From assembly GCA_002898255.1 (NCBI GenBank), contig BEIE01000003.1:62001-126000 (forward strand): a stretch of DNA of 64,000 nt, in the 5' to 3' direction. Positions 43,813 through 52,276 of this stretch are shown one piece after another; position 1 is the stretch's first letter; every line of letters starts with the position of its first letter. The stretch is from a bacterium HR28. GTDB lineage: Bacteria > Chloroflexota > Chloroflexia > Thermomicrobiales > Thermomicrobiaceae. A program made the translations under genes and the position numbers. The notes beneath the pieces are model-generated. The model ran no database searches. It was not told where the DNA came from and was given only the letters and a program-made list of their open reading frames with translations.

Positions 43813-45845
43813 TCAGCCAGTTCGCGTGGTGTGGTTACGGGGCGCTGGCAGACAAATTGCCGGCAGACATACGCAGTGGGGCGCTGGTCGACTAAGGTCC
43901 GGTCGGCAAGGAGTGGGATACTCCGAGCCGCCTCTTCATCCTCGGGGTGGCGCAGCGCGAGTACCCGGTTCGGGATGTAATTTCCGTAGACGACACGCAA
44001 CAAGGCGCGTGTCTCTGGTAGTGTTGGATCCCCAATGATGGCAATCTCGTGCGGATTGCCCAGTGCAAAGTCCATGGCGAGCAACAGTTGGCCACAGGCA
44101 ATCGGATGCTCGACGGCGATTGGGGCATAGCGCTCGAGAATTGCTACTGCCCGGTCGGTGTACCGCCGTTCACCCAGTAATGTGCCAAGCCGTAAAAGTG
44201 CTTCCGCTGCACTTCCATTGCCGCTTGGTGTGCTCTGGTCAACGAACGTCTTCGGCCGAACGATGAGCTTCTCTCCATCAGCTGGTGTATCAAAGAAATC
44301 GCCTGCCTCCGGATCGAGGAAGCGTTCGAGCATCAGGTCGGTGAGCAAGCGGGCCCAGTCGACCCATCTTGGGTCGAAGGTTGCCTCGTAGAGCGAGAGC
44401 AGGCCGTTGACGAGGTTCGCGTAGTCATCGAGAAAGCCGGAGAACCGAGCCTCACCGTCCTCCCAAACGTGAAACAGTGTACGTCCGTCCCAGAGATTTT
44501 CTTGGATGAATTGTGCAGCCCGTTCGGCAGTTGCCAGTAAGTCGGGTCGATCGAACGCAGTGCCTGCTTCGGCGAAGGCGCGGATCGCCAGTCCATTCCA
44601 GGAGACGATCACCTTCTCATCGCGTGCAGGCCAGGGGCGCTGGCTGCGCGCTTCGTAGAGCAGGGCTCGGGCTCTGGCGATGCGGTGGGCCAACTCGTCT
44701 GGGGAAAGGCCGAATTCCGTGGCGACGAGCGCTGGATCGTCCGGCACGTGTAGGATCGATCGGCCTTCGAAATTCCCCTGTGGCGTGACGCCGAAATACC
44801 GGCAAACGAGCGTTGCCTCCTCAGGGCCGACAACTGCTTCGATCTCTTCTGGTGTCCAAAGGTAGAAGGCACCCTCTCCTTCCCCGGTGTCCGCGTCCTG
44901 CGCAGAGAAGAATCCACCGTGCGAACCGTGCATTTCGCGTAAAAGATAGGCGAACGTTTCTTCAGCGACTTGCCGACAAATAGCGGCGCCTGACGCCAGG
45001 TAGGCAAGCGTGTAGATACGGGCGAGGAGAGCGTTGTCGTAGAGCATCTTTTCAAAATGGGGAACGAGCCAAGCGTCGTCGACAGCGTAGCGGTGGAAAC
45101 CGCCGCCAATTTGGTCGTGGATTCCTCCGCGAGCCATCGCGGTTAACGTCTGTAAAACCATTTCCAATGCGCGCGGTGCTCCGGCACGGCGGTAGGTTCG
45201 TAGCAGGAATTCAAGCTGCATCGGCGAGGGGAATTTGGGGGCGGTGCCGAAGCCACCATGCTCGCGATCGTAGTGTGGGACGAGATTGCGCGCGGCCTCG
45301 TCAAGGAACTGCTCCCGAAGGGCCGTCGGTGAGAGTGGTGGCCTCGTCTGCTGTTGCAAGTACGCGACCAGATCATCGGCAGCTCGCTCGACTTCTTCCC
45401 GGCGCTGCCGATAGGCCTGAGCGACGGCGACCAGTACCCGCGGCCAGGCTGGAAGTTGTCCCCGGTCCTCTGGTGGGAAGTACGTGCCTCCATAGAACGG
45501 TTTGCCGTCCGGGGTCAGAAAGATATTCAATGGCCAACCGCCGGAGCCGGTCATCGCCTGCAGTGCGTTCATGTACAGTTCGTCCAGATCCGGTCGTTCC
45601 TCACGATCGACCTTGATATTGACAAAGAGTTCATTTTGCAACTGAGCGATCTCGGGATTCTCGAAGCACTCGTGTTCCATGACATGGCACCAGTGGCAAG
45701 ACGAGTAGCCGATGCTCAAGAGAATCGGCTTGTCTTGCTCCCGTGCGACGCGAAACGCTTCTTCTCCCCACGGATACCAGTCGACTGGGTTATCTGCATG
45801 CTGGCGGAGGTAGAGACTCTTTTCGTGGGCGAGGCGGTTCGGCAT
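43782..45845 (-). CDS. Thioredoxin-domain protein DUF255 (YyaL / SPATA20 family)
   Basis: 687 residues from ATG 45845. The N-terminal thioredoxin-like domain has the family hallmark [16 protein letters not shown] (about 45-60) with a CHWC site, preceded by [20 protein letters not shown]. The remainder is a six-hairpin glycosidase-like toroid ([42 protein letters not shown]). Function is not established; family members have been linked to redox or sugar-related activity. It belongs to a conserved bacterial family of about 680 residues, and its length is typical. Confidence 0.92.
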   Translation of the reverse strand: MPNRLAHEKSLYLRQHADNPVDWYPWGEEAFRVAREQDKPILLSIGYSSCHWCHVMEHECFENPEIAQLQNELFVNIKVDREERPDLDELYMNALQAMTGSGGWPLNIFLTPDGKPFYGGTYFPPEDRGQLPAWPRVLVAVAQAYRQRREEVERAADDLVAYLQQQTRPPLSPTALREQFLDEAARNLVPHYDREHGGFGTAPKFPSPMQLEFLLRTYRRAGAPRALEMVLQTLTAMARGGIHDQIGGGFHRYAVDDAWLVPHFEKMLYDNALLARIYTLAYLASGAAICRQVAEETFAYLLREMHGSHGGFFSAQDADTGEGEGAFYLWTPEEIEAVVGPEEATLVCRYFGVTPQGNFEGRSILHVPDDPALVATEFGLSPDELAHRIARARALLYEARSQRPWPARDEKVIVSWNGLAIRAFAEAGTAFDRPDLLATAERAAQFIQENLWDGRTLFHVWEDGEARFSGFLDDYANLVNGLLSLYEATFDPRWVDWARLLTDLMLERFLDPEAGDFFDTPADGEKLIVRPKTFVDQSTPSGNGSAAEALLRLGTLLGERRYTDRAVAILERYAPIAVEHPIACGQLLLAMDFALGNPHEIAIIGDPTLPETRALLRVVYGNYIPNRVLALRHPEDEEAARSIPLLADRTLVDQRPTAYVCRQFVCQRPVTTPRELADQLGVRIPDE

Positions 45846-46364
45846 AGTCGACCTCGCTTTCGACGCTTCGGGGCACAGCCCCACTCAACGACCGGAGACT
45901 TCCGGTTCTCGCAAGGATACCTGTTCAGGCTGTCGATCACCATTGCCTGAGTGGTGGATCGGTGACCTCGTCTTGTCGGGGGCCGGAGCGCTCAGACACT
46001 GCCCGTTTCGAGCCGAGGGGGGCTGGAAGACAGCGGCAGTCCTCAGAGCGCCTCGATGCTGGTGTGCGGGGACTAACTCCGCGTGATGCAAAAGACCCGT
46101 TGAAGGTTCTGTACGTCTGCCTTCTGGGGAGAGCGCGACAAGGGTGGTGCTCAGCCTGTTATGGCTTAACGAGGTTCGAGGGGCCAACGTCGAGCAGTGA
46201 AGGCGATGTGTGCTGTGATCTAGAGGAGGCGCTGGAAGGCCTGGCCAGGTGAGGGGCACCAGCGGGTGCGCAAATGCAGCTCACAAGTCAGTCTGCCATC
46301 GGACACCGTATCGTGGAGCGTCTGTCAATCCTAGTCTGCGAGGCGGGCTGTCCATACTGCGCTG
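45846..46364. other. Non-coding gap before the small transcription unit
   Basis: No gene supported here; the open frames present are short and have no ribosome sites. I looked for tRNA (including the long selenocysteine tRNA) and found no acceptor/T-arm pair. A putative T-loop sequence near 46012 (GTTTCGAG) lacks a pairing stem. Confidence 0.45.
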
Positions 46365-46394
46365 TTGACGCTGAGTGCGAGGCGTGTTAGGCTC
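46365..46394 (+). promoter_or_regulatory. Promoter of the small transcription unit
   Basis: TTGACG (46365-46370) and TAGGCT (46389-46394) lie 18 bases apart, with the expected start near 46401. Downstream follow a hairpin, an 18-codon ORF and an intrinsic terminator, so the promoter is well placed to serve them. Confidence 0.65.
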
Positions 46395-46443
46395 AGCGCA
46401 TGTGCGGTTCTCGAGAAGAGACCGTGCAGGGGAAAGGGGGTGA

Positions 46444-46500
46444 TGCCCGGAATGAGTAGTCACGAACTTCCGGGCGTCACCGTGGAGGTGGTCGGGTAAC
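46444..46500 (+). CDS. 18-codon ORF inside the leader RNA
   Basis: ATG 46444 to TAA 46498-46500, with the strong purine-rich AGGGGAAAGGGGG directly upstream. The peptide is MPGMSSHELPGVTVEVVG, with four valines clustered at the end. Its start codon is sequestered in the 46440-46482 stem, and the stop falls 30 bases before the terminator stem, a layout like an attenuation leader. It may be untranslated. No match to a known leader peptide is recognised. Confidence 0.4.
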
Positions 46501-46530
46501 CGGCTCCCTCACGGGGGCGCCCACGCGAAC

Positions 46531-46567
46531 CACCGAGCCGGCCTCATCAGGCCGGCTCGGTGTTTTC
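46531..46567 (+). terminator. Intrinsic terminator
   Basis: A perfect 14-bp stem CACCGAGCCGGCCT (46531-46544) with AGGCCGGCTCGGTG (46549-46562) closes a CATC tetraloop and is followed by TTTTC. This is a classic Rho-independent terminator. It lies ahead of the DUF1684 start, so it either ends the small RNA or attenuates the following operon. Confidence 0.9.
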
Positions 46568-46626
46568 TCGGGTATCCTTGCCGCGGTGTAGGCGCAAAGG
46601 CGTGCAGGAGTAAGGAGCATCGGACG

Positions 46627-47220
46627 ATGGTCAGCGAAGAGACGTACATTCGCCGGATCGAGGAGTACCGGAAGCGTCGCGACGAGTTTTTCCGAAACAA
46701 TCCGAATTCTCCGTTGCTTCCGGAGCAGCGGGAGCGGTTCCAGGGACTCCGCTACTATCCGGTCAAACCTGAGTATCGGTTCGTCGTCGAACTTGATCGT
46801 GAAGGTGTGAGTCAGGAGCGAGTTGTGCTCGGGACAACAACGGGTGAGCCGAAGGAATTCATTGTTGCTGGCCGTGCACACCTCGTGATCGAAGGTCAAC
46901 CGGTTACCTTGACGGTCTACCGTGAAGTGGGCCGTGGGAGATACTTCCTGCCGTTTCGCGATGCGACAGCCGGAACGGAAACCTACTCGGTCGGGCGCTA
47001 TCTCGATCCGCAGGAGACGCCAGACGGGAAGCTAGTTATCGATTTCAACATGGCATACAACCCATACTGTGCCTACAACGATCGCTGGACTTGTCCCATT
47101 CCGCCGCGGGAGAACATTGTCGACGTGCCGATCCGCGCCGGGGAGATGGCGTATCCAGATTATGTATCCGTCACGGAAGTCGAGAAACCGAAAGGGCCGA
47201 TGCCGTTGATCGGAGGGTGA
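46627..47220 (+). CDS. DUF1684 domain protein
   Basis: 197 residues from ATG 46627, with AAGGAGC eight bases upstream. The family signature FRDATAGTETYSVGRYLD and IDFNMAYNPYCAYNDRWTCPIPPRENIVDVPIRAGE is strongly conserved; the Cys, Tyr and Arg residues in YNPYCAYND suggest an active or binding site. DUF1684 has no established function. It leads an operon with pepA, and the GTG of pepA follows its stop by one base. Located after a candidate attenuator. Confidence 0.9.
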   Translation: MVSEETYIRRIEEYRKRRDEFFRNNPNSPLLPEQRERFQGLRYYPVKPEYRFVVELDREGVSQERVVLGTTTGEPKEFIVAGRAHLVIEGQPVTLTVYREVGRGRYFLPFRDATAGTETYSVGRYLDPQETPDGKLVIDFNMAYNPYCAYNDRWTCPIPPRENIVDVPIRAGEMAYPDYVSVTEVEKPKGPMPLIGG

Positions 47221-47221
47221 C

Positions 47222-48718
47222 GTGGGGATCGAGGTCGTCACGTCGAGCGAGCCACTCGATCAGCTGGCTGGCAGCGTGGTGATCCCCATCGTTCCAGATG
47301 GCGAGGTGGAAGGATCGCTCGAGTTTCTCGAAGCATCCCTCCGCGCCTGGATTGGGCGGTCAGCACGCGCTGTTGGGGTCACTGGCCGTGTGGGACAAGG
47401 AGCCGTCCTCCCGCCGTGTGAAGGGATGGCTGCGGAGCGACTGATCGCCGTCGGTCTGGGTGGGTCGACTCAGCGAACGCTGACTGACGTCCGCAAAGCG
47501 GCGGCACTCGCCGTGAAACTGGCTGCCGAGGCCGGCGGGCGAAGTCTCGTTTGGCCACTGGTTCCGGTTCCAGGTATGAAGGGCGCAACAGTCGCGCAAG
47601 TGCTTGTCGAAGGCGCCGTGCTCGCGAGCTACCGGTTTTCTCGCTATCGGAGCGTCGAGGGCGGCGCGCGCATCGAACGTCTCACGATTGTCGCTGGGGC
47701 CGATATCGACACCGGTATCCGGTATGGCCGGCTGGTGGGTGACGCGGTCACGTTTGCTCGAGACCTCACAAACGAGCCAGGGAACATACTCGATCCGGAA
47801 CGACTCAGCGGCATCGCATGGGAGGTCGCGCAAGAGGTCGGACTGGAATGCGCGATATACGACCGTGCGCTATTGGAGGAACTCGGTGCTGGGGCGATTC
47901 TGGCTGTCGGGCAGGGAAGCCGTCGAGAACCGCGTCTTGTCCACTTGATTTACCGTCCGGAGGGGGAGGTGCGAGGGCGCCTTGCCCTCGTTGGCAAAGC
48001 GGTGACTTTCGATTCTGGAGGACTCAGTTTAAAGCCGGCCGAGGGCATGGAGCGGATGAAAGGTGACATGGCGGGTGGGGCCGCTGTGCTCGCCGTCCTG
48101 CGTGCGCTTCCGGCACTGAAGTTACCCTTGGAAGTTCACGGGGTTGTGGCAGCCGCTGAGAATCTACCGGATGGAAATGCCTTCCGGCCGGGCGACATCC
48201 TCCGCACTTTAAGCGGGAAGACGGTTGAGGTGATCAGTACCGATGCGGAGGGGCGCTTACTGCTCGCTGATGCGTTAACCTTCGCTGTGCGGCAAGGAGT
48301 GGAGCTCCTCATCGACATTGCGACGCTGACAGGAGCCTGTGCAGTCGCGCTCGGCAGGGGAGGAAGCGGCGTCTTTGCAAGCGACGAACATGCACGGGAC
48401 TTGCTACTCCAGGCGGCTGCGGACGTGGGTGAGCGCGTGTGGCCACTACCTTTGTGGGAAGAGTATCGCGAACAACTGCGCAGCGAGCATGCTGACCTCA
48501 AAAACACCGCTGGTCGCTGGGGTGCAGCGATCAATGCAGCTCTCTTCCTTCGCGAGTTCACCGAGGGGCGTCCGTGGCTGCACCTGGACATTGCCGGGCC
48601 GGCGTGGGCGGAGCAGGGGGGACTGTTTGGACCCGCCGGTGCGACGGGGCATGGTGTGCGAACGCTGATCCGCTTCCTTGAGCTGTGGGCTGGACGCGAC
48701 GAAGGTAGGCAAGCATGA
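47222..48718 (+). CDS. pepA: Leucyl aminopeptidase (M17 family)
   Basis: 498 residues from GTG 47222. It removes N-terminal residues such as Leu from peptides in the cytoplasm using two metal ions. The C-terminal catalytic domain carries VGKAVTFDSGGLSLKP (metal and Lys/Asp ligands), MKGDMAGGAAVLAV and the signature STDAEGRLLLADALTFA (usually NTDAEGR; here Ser replaces Asn). The N-terminal macro-like domain spans about residues 1-170. The length is typical. Its stop overlaps the YjbQ start (ATGA). Confidence 0.95.
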   Translation: MGIEVVTSSEPLDQLAGSVVIPIVPDGEVEGSLEFLEASLRAWIGRSARAVGVTGRVGQGAVLPPCEGMAAERLIAVGLGGSTQRTLTDVRKAAALAVKLAAEAGGRSLVWPLVPVPGMKGATVAQVLVEGAVLASYRFSRYRSVEGGARIERLTIVAGADIDTGIRYGRLVGDAVTFARDLTNEPGNILDPERLSGIAWEVAQEVGLECAIYDRALLEELGAGAILAVGQGSRREPRLVHLIYRPEGEVRGRLALVGKAVTFDSGGLSLKPAEGMERMKGDMAGGAAVLAVLRALPALKLPLEVHGVVAAAENLPDGNAFRPGDILRTLSGKTVEVISTDAEGRLLLADALTFAVRQGVELLIDIATLTGACAVALGRGGSGVFASDEHARDLLLQAAADVGERVWPLPLWEEYREQLRSEHADLKNTAGRWGAAINAALFLREFTEGRPWLHLDIAGPAWAEQGGLFGPAGATGHGVRTLIRFLELWAGRDEGRQA

Positions 48719-49137
48719 GCCGCGCGTTCGCTCGTCGATTCGAGGTCGCGACGACTGGCCGAGACCAGATGCTGGATGTGACCCGCCAGGTCCGTGAGGT
48801 GATCCAGGCGAGTGGTATTCGCGACGGATTGGTCTGTGTCTTCGTCGCTCACTCGACGGCCGCTGTCTCCGTCTCCGAGTACGAACCGGGGCTGGTGCAG
48901 GATATCCGGTTAACCGCAGAGCGCCTTGCGCCACAGCACGCTGACTATGCGCACAACCGGCTCAATGCAGATGATAACGCGCATAGTCACCTCCGGTCGC
49001 TCGTCATTGGCCCCTCGGTGACCGTGCCTTTGGTCGATGGTGCCCTCACGTTGGGCACGTGGCAGCGGATTGTTCTCTTGGACTTCGACACGCATCCGCG
49101 GACGCGAACTGTTTGGGTGCAGGTGCTTGGTGAGTGA
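48715..49137 (+). CDS. YjbQ-family protein (secondary thiamine-phosphate synthase-like)
   Basis: 140 residues from ATG 48715, four-base overlap with pepA. The small UPF0047 fold is evident: FVAHSTAAVSVSEYEPGLVQDI, HNRLNADDNAHSHLRS, SVTVPLVDGALTLGTWQRIVLLDFD. The conserved His residues (HNR, AHSHL) and Glu form the predicted site. Members can weakly complement thiamine-phosphate synthase, but their real role is not settled. Translationally coupled to pepA. Confidence 0.92.
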   Translation: MSRAFARRFEVATTGRDQMLDVTRQVREVIQASGIRDGLVCVFVAHSTAAVSVSEYEPGLVQDIRLTAERLAPQHADYAHNRLNADDNAHSHLRSLVIGPSVTVPLVDGALTLGTWQRIVLLDFDTHPRTRTVWVQVLGE

Positions 49138-49504
49138 GCGGTTACGAACCACGATCGCGGAGATCCTCACGCGATTCCGGGCGGAACGGGACTGGTCGTT
49201 GCGCGAGTTGGCGGAACGGAGCGGCCTCTCCATTGCGTACCTGAGCGAACTGGAGCGTGGGCGGAAGCTCCCCACGCTCGAAGTGCTGGACCGTCTCGCA
49301 GCCGCCTTCGGGATGACGACGGCGGAATTCTTTGGCGCGCTTGCCGGGCAGCTCGGACGAATGGAGGCCGTGTCGGAGGGGTGTGACCTTTGGCGGGGGC
49401 TTGAGGCTGAAGATCGTCAAGAACTCTTACGGTACGCCGACTACTTGCGGTGGCGGCGCGCGCGACTTGGAAGGGGGAGCAGTGGGAGCAGCGATGAGGC
49501 GTGA
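49130..49504 (+). CDS. XRE-family helix-turn-helix regulator
   Basis: 124 residues from GTG 49130, overlapping the YjbQ stop by eight bases; earlier codons in the frame are inside that gene. The HTH (residues 10-65) reads RFRAERDWSLRELAERSGLSIAYLSELERGRKLPTLEVLDRLAAAFGM, a classic Cro/C1-type domain. The remaining part is short and helical, without a cupin or other sensor. It probably regulates its own operon, but no operator was identified. Confidence 0.9.
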   Translation: MSERLRTTIAEILTRFRAERDWSLRELAERSGLSIAYLSELERGRKLPTLEVLDRLAAAFGMTTAEFFGALAGQLGRMEAVSEGCDLWRGLEAEDRQELLRYADYLRWRRARLGRGSSGSSDEA

Positions 49505-50369
49505 GGAAATTCTTGTCGACACCGATTGGTTGGCCGAACGCCTGCTCGATCCCCGTATACGGGTCGTAGATTGTCGATACTACTTTGACGGGCGTGACGG
49601 GCGTGCCGAGTATCGTAAAGGGCATATCCCTGGAGCCCGCTATCTCGACTGGACCGATGTGACGGTCGATCCGAACGATCCGATCGCCTATCGACTCGCC
49701 GCACCGGAACACGTGGCACGACGACTGGGTGACCTCGGAATCGGCGACGAGCACCTGATTGTCGGGTATGACGATGAGGGCGGACATTTTGTGGCTCGCC
49801 TGTGGTTGACGCTGACCACCTACGGATGCGGTGACCGTCTTCGCATCCTCGATGGTGGTTGGACACGGTGGGTGATGGAGGGGAGACCAGTCAGTGTTGA
49901 GGAGCCGGTCTGGCCGAGGTCGCGGTTCACCCTGCCGGGGCGAGATCCAGATCCTGCGTTGATCGTCGATGCAGATACGGTGCACCGAGCTATCGCTGAA
50001 GGGACGGCTGTTGTCCTTGATGTCCGCCGGCTTAGCGAGTACACGGGAGAGGAAGTCCGGGCGCGACGTGGTGGCCACGTCCCTGGTGCCCGTCACTGGT
50101 TCTGGCAGCAGAGCTTGGACTGGGATGGACAGCGGACCTTCCTACCGGCGGCGGAGATTCTGAGACGGGCACAGCGCGTCGGGCTTACACCTGAATCGGT
50201 GGCCATCACCTATTGTCACGGTGGAGTACGGGCTGCCCACGCGGCGCTCGCGCTGCGCCTTGCCGGTATCCGCAATGTACGAGTCTATGTGGGAAGTTGG
50301 GCCGAGTGGGGGAACCGAGACGACTTACCCGTCGCCTTGGGCCTTCCCGCTCCTCAGTTGTGCTCATAG
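49494..50369 (+). CDS. Sulfurtransferase with two rhodanese domains
   Basis: 291 residues from ATG 49494, with GGGAG upstream and an 11-base overlap with the XRE gene. Two rhodanese domains: the N-terminal one (about 5-135; HIPGARYLDWTDV) carries GYDDEGG where a Cys would be, so it is inactive; the C-terminal one has the active loop TYCHGGVRA with the catalytic Cys (about residue 241). This is the usual arrangement of thiosulfate/3-mercaptopyruvate sulfurtransferases. It likely transfers sulfane sulfur to cyanide or thiols. Confidence 0.93.
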   Translation: MRREEILVDTDWLAERLLDPRIRVVDCRYYFDGRDGRAEYRKGHIPGARYLDWTDVTVDPNDPIAYRLAAPEHVARRLGDLGIGDEHLIVGYDDEGGHFVARLWLTLTTYGCGDRLRILDGGWTRWVMEGRPVSVEEPVWPRSRFTLPGRDPDPALIVDADTVHRAIAEGTAVVLDVRRLSEYTGEEVRARRGGHVPGARHWFWQQSLDWDGQRTFLPAAEILRRAQRVGLTPESVAITYCHGGVRAAHAALALRLAGIRNVRVYVGSWAEWGNRDDLPVALGLPAPQLCS

Positions 50370-50990
50370 CGGCTTTTCGGCAAGTACGCGCTCGACGATG
50401 CCGAGCCGGCGTCGTTGGATGTCCAATACCCGGAAGCCACATTGTGGCACGAGTTCGAGCGGTTCGCGCGTGAGGTGGTCACAGGCGAAGCGAATGCTCA
50501 ACGGATCAATGAGATGCTGCACGGCGGCGATGGCCCGGTGGGGACTTCGAACATGTTCGACGAGGACAAGACGACCACCAGGTCGAAGAACCCGGTAGGC
50601 TTCGGCAAGTGCTTGGCGGTGATCGGGAATTGTGCATAGGCTGAGAATCGAGATAACGACGTCTATGGACTCGTCACGGATCGGCAGCGCTTGCGCATCG
50701 GCCCGGACGAGGAGGACGGGTAGCTGCCGACCCCTGGCTCGCTGGCGTGCGTACTGGAGCATGCCGGCACTGAGCTCCACACCAATAACCGCGACGCCCT
50801 CAGGATAGAAAGGGAGTGTGCGACCCGTGCCGATGGCGATCTCGAGCGTACGACCGTGGGCCTGTGCCGCTGCCCATGCCCGCCAGTCACCGAGTAGCCA
50901 TCCTTCGAGGCGATCCATCGCCGAGTCGTAGTGCTCAGCCAAGCGGTCGTAATGGCGCGCTAGTTTTGACAAAACAGAATGGTGACTCAT
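50364..50990 (-). CDS. Class I SAM-dependent methyltransferase
   Basis: 208 residues from ATG 50990, with GGGAGGAG about seven bases upstream. Motif I LEIAIGTGRTLPFYP (about residues 49-63), motif for the acidic end of beta-2 (VIGVELS), ADAQALPIRDESIDVVIS and LRPGGRLVLVEH (about 140-151) define the Methyltransf_11 fold. The ubiE/arsM-like length suits a small-molecule substrate, possibly a quinone or lipid headgroup; the target is unknown. It converges on the rhodanese gene with a six-base overlap. Confidence 0.88.
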   Translation of the reverse strand: MSHHSVLSKLARHYDRLAEHYDSAMDRLEGWLLGDWRAWAAAQAHGRTLEIAIGTGRTLPFYPEGVAVIGVELSAGMLQYARQRARGRQLPVLLVRADAQALPIRDESIDVVISILSLCTIPDHRQALAEAYRVLRPGGRLVLVEHVRSPHRAIAAVQHLIDPLSIRFACDHLTREPLELVPQCGFRVLDIQRRRLGIVERVLAEKPL

Positions 50991-51079
50991 GGGCGACTCC
51001 TCCCACGCTGGAGTGTAACTGGTCACCTAGGGCAGAAACCGGTAGTCTTGAAGTGGATCGGAGGAGGTCACAAGGGGCG

Positions 51080-51586
51080 ATGTGGTTAATCGTGCCGCTG
51101 ATCTTCGTCTTATCCTGGCGAACAACGCGTCGCTTTGGGCAGGCATTCAATGAGACAGTGGCCTGGGTTGTCGGATACTTTGCGACCGCTGGGGTTCTTT
51201 GGTTGACAGATTTCGGTGGCCTCGATCTGGTGGATACTCGGCCGAATAGCCCTGGGGCGCTCATCGCCGTCATGGGCGGATTTGTGGGTATGTTTGTGAG
51301 TCGCTGGCGTTGGAAACGGCGGGGCGGACATCGCGAGCCGCGCCGGGACTGGCTTAAGGAACTCGCCCGCGGTGCTGGACGATTAAGCGCGACGCGGGGA
51401 ACCCGAGGAGTTCCTACTGCGCCAGCACGGGGTGGCCAGGTGACGACGGATGATTTCGTGACGGCCACCGGGCGGATGCTCGGGCGTGTTGCCGCGCAGG
51501 TGTTCGTTCCAGAACTCCGCCGACGGAATCGGTGGCTACGCGCGCTACGCGCGCTTGTGGCGGAACCAAAACGAGAGCGAAGGTGA
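51080..51586 (+). CDS. Small membrane protein of unknown function
   Basis: 168 residues from ATG 51080, with AAGGGG upstream; longer frames overlap the divergent methyltransferase. Two or three hydrophobic segments lie in the first 80 residues (WLIVPLIFVLSW, TVAWVVGYFATAGVLWL, GALIAVMGGFVGMFV). The rest is basic and cytoplasmic, with RWRWKRRGGHREPRRDW. No family is recognised. It lies 21 bases upstream of the HD-domain gene and may be its partner. Confidence 0.6.
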   Translation: MWLIVPLIFVLSWRTTRRFGQAFNETVAWVVGYFATAGVLWLTDFGGLDLVDTRPNSPGALIAVMGGFVGMFVSRWRWKRRGGHREPRRDWLKELARGAGRLSATRGTRGVPTAPARGGQVTTDDFVTATGRMLGRVAAQVFVPELRRRNRWLRALRALVAEPKRERR

Positions 51587-51607
51587 TGATCTGCTGGGAG
51601 GGGACGA

Positions 51608-52213
51608 ATGGTGGAAGAACTCCGACTGCCGACGCGTGACGAGGCGTGGCGTCTGGTGACCGAGTTTACGACCCAGCCGCATCTCCTGCGGCACATGCGC
51701 GCCGTTGAGGCAGCCATGCGAGCGTACGCGCGGCGGTTCGGTGAGAACGAGGAACTTTGGGGTCTGGTCGGCCTCTTACACGACTTTGATTACGAGCGGT
51801 ACCCCAACATCAGCACCGAGGGGCATCCGGTCGTCGGCGCTCGGATTCTGCGCGAACGAGGCTACCCGGAAGTTGTAGTGCGGGCTATTCTCGCCCACGC
51901 CAGCGAAGTTACTGGGATCGAGCCGGAAACGCTCCTCGAGAAAACGCTGGTTGCAGTCGACGAGCTGACGGGTTTTCTTGTGGCTGTCGCATTAGTGCGA
52001 CCGACGAAGAGTATTTTAGACGTCGAGGTTTCGAGTGTAAAGAAGAAGTGGAAGGCAAAGGAGTTTGCCGCGGCAGTCAACCGGCAGGAGATTGAGCGGG
52101 CTGCGGCAGCGCTGGGGGTCTCGCTAGACGAGCATATCCGAATCGTTCTCGATGCGATGAAGGAGATCGCCGAGGAACTCGGGCTTGAGCGGAAACCGGT
52201 GGAAGCTGCGTGA
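51608..52213 (+). CDS. HD-domain hydrolase (HDIG type)
   Basis: 201 residues from ATG 51608. The HD signature is complete: H at HLLRHMRAVEAAM, then GLLHDFDYERYPN (the HD pair), and AILAHASEVTG with a further His. Such proteins are metal-dependent phosphohydrolases, often acting on nucleotides. The C-terminal half is helical, ending EEIAEELGLERKPVEA. A 15-bp hairpin terminator follows its stop by 17 bases. Confidence 0.88.
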   Translation: MVEELRLPTRDEAWRLVTEFTTQPHLLRHMRAVEAAMRAYARRFGENEELWGLVGLLHDFDYERYPNISTEGHPVVGARILRERGYPEVVVRAILAHASEVTGIEPETLLEKTLVAVDELTGFLVAVALVRPTKSILDVEVSSVKKKWKAKEFAAAVNRQEIERAAAALGVSLDEHIRIVLDAMKEIAEELGLERKPVEAA

Positions 52214-52230
52214 GAGCGTGGACAAGTGAG

Positions 52231-52263
52231 GAGGCGAGGCGGGCCAGCGGCCCGCCTCGCCTC
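52231..52263. terminator. Bidirectional terminator between convergent genes
   Basis: GAGGCGAGGCGGGCC (52231-52245) pairs perfectly with GGCCCGCCTCGCCTC (52249-52263), leaving a three-base loop. It lies between the HD gene stop (52213) and the end of the second polyamine binding protein (52277), so it can serve both strands. It lacks a strong U tract on either side. Confidence 0.75.
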
Positions 52264-52276
52264 TTGGCAAGTGTCA

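Larger units (their letters stand above)
46401..46567 (+). ncRNA. Candidate structured leader RNA or small RNA with intrinsic terminator
   Basis: The predicted RNA starts after the promoter at 46365-46394 and ends at the terminator at 46531-46567. Within it, GGTGATGCCCGGAA (46440-46453) pairs with TTCCGGGCGTCACC (46469-46482) in a 14-bp stem (one wobble) that buries the ATG of a small ORF. An earlier hairpin surrounds TCTC-gagaa-GAGA (about 46409-46421). No known riboswitch class fits that I can recognise. It could be a leader that controls DUF1684 and pepA, 60 bases further on, or an independent small RNA. Confidence 0.5.

Noticed and set aside
46000-46030. T-loop-like GTTTCGAG that could mark a tRNA, including tRNA-Sec
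   Set aside because: Neighbouring bases do not form a T stem or an acceptor stem, and no UCA anticodon loop is found.
46444-46567. T-box riboswitch reading of the region, from GGTGGT and ACCGG-like pieces
   Set aside because: The T-box sequence and specifier arrangement are not present, and the downstream genes are not amino-acid or aminoacyl-tRNA genes.
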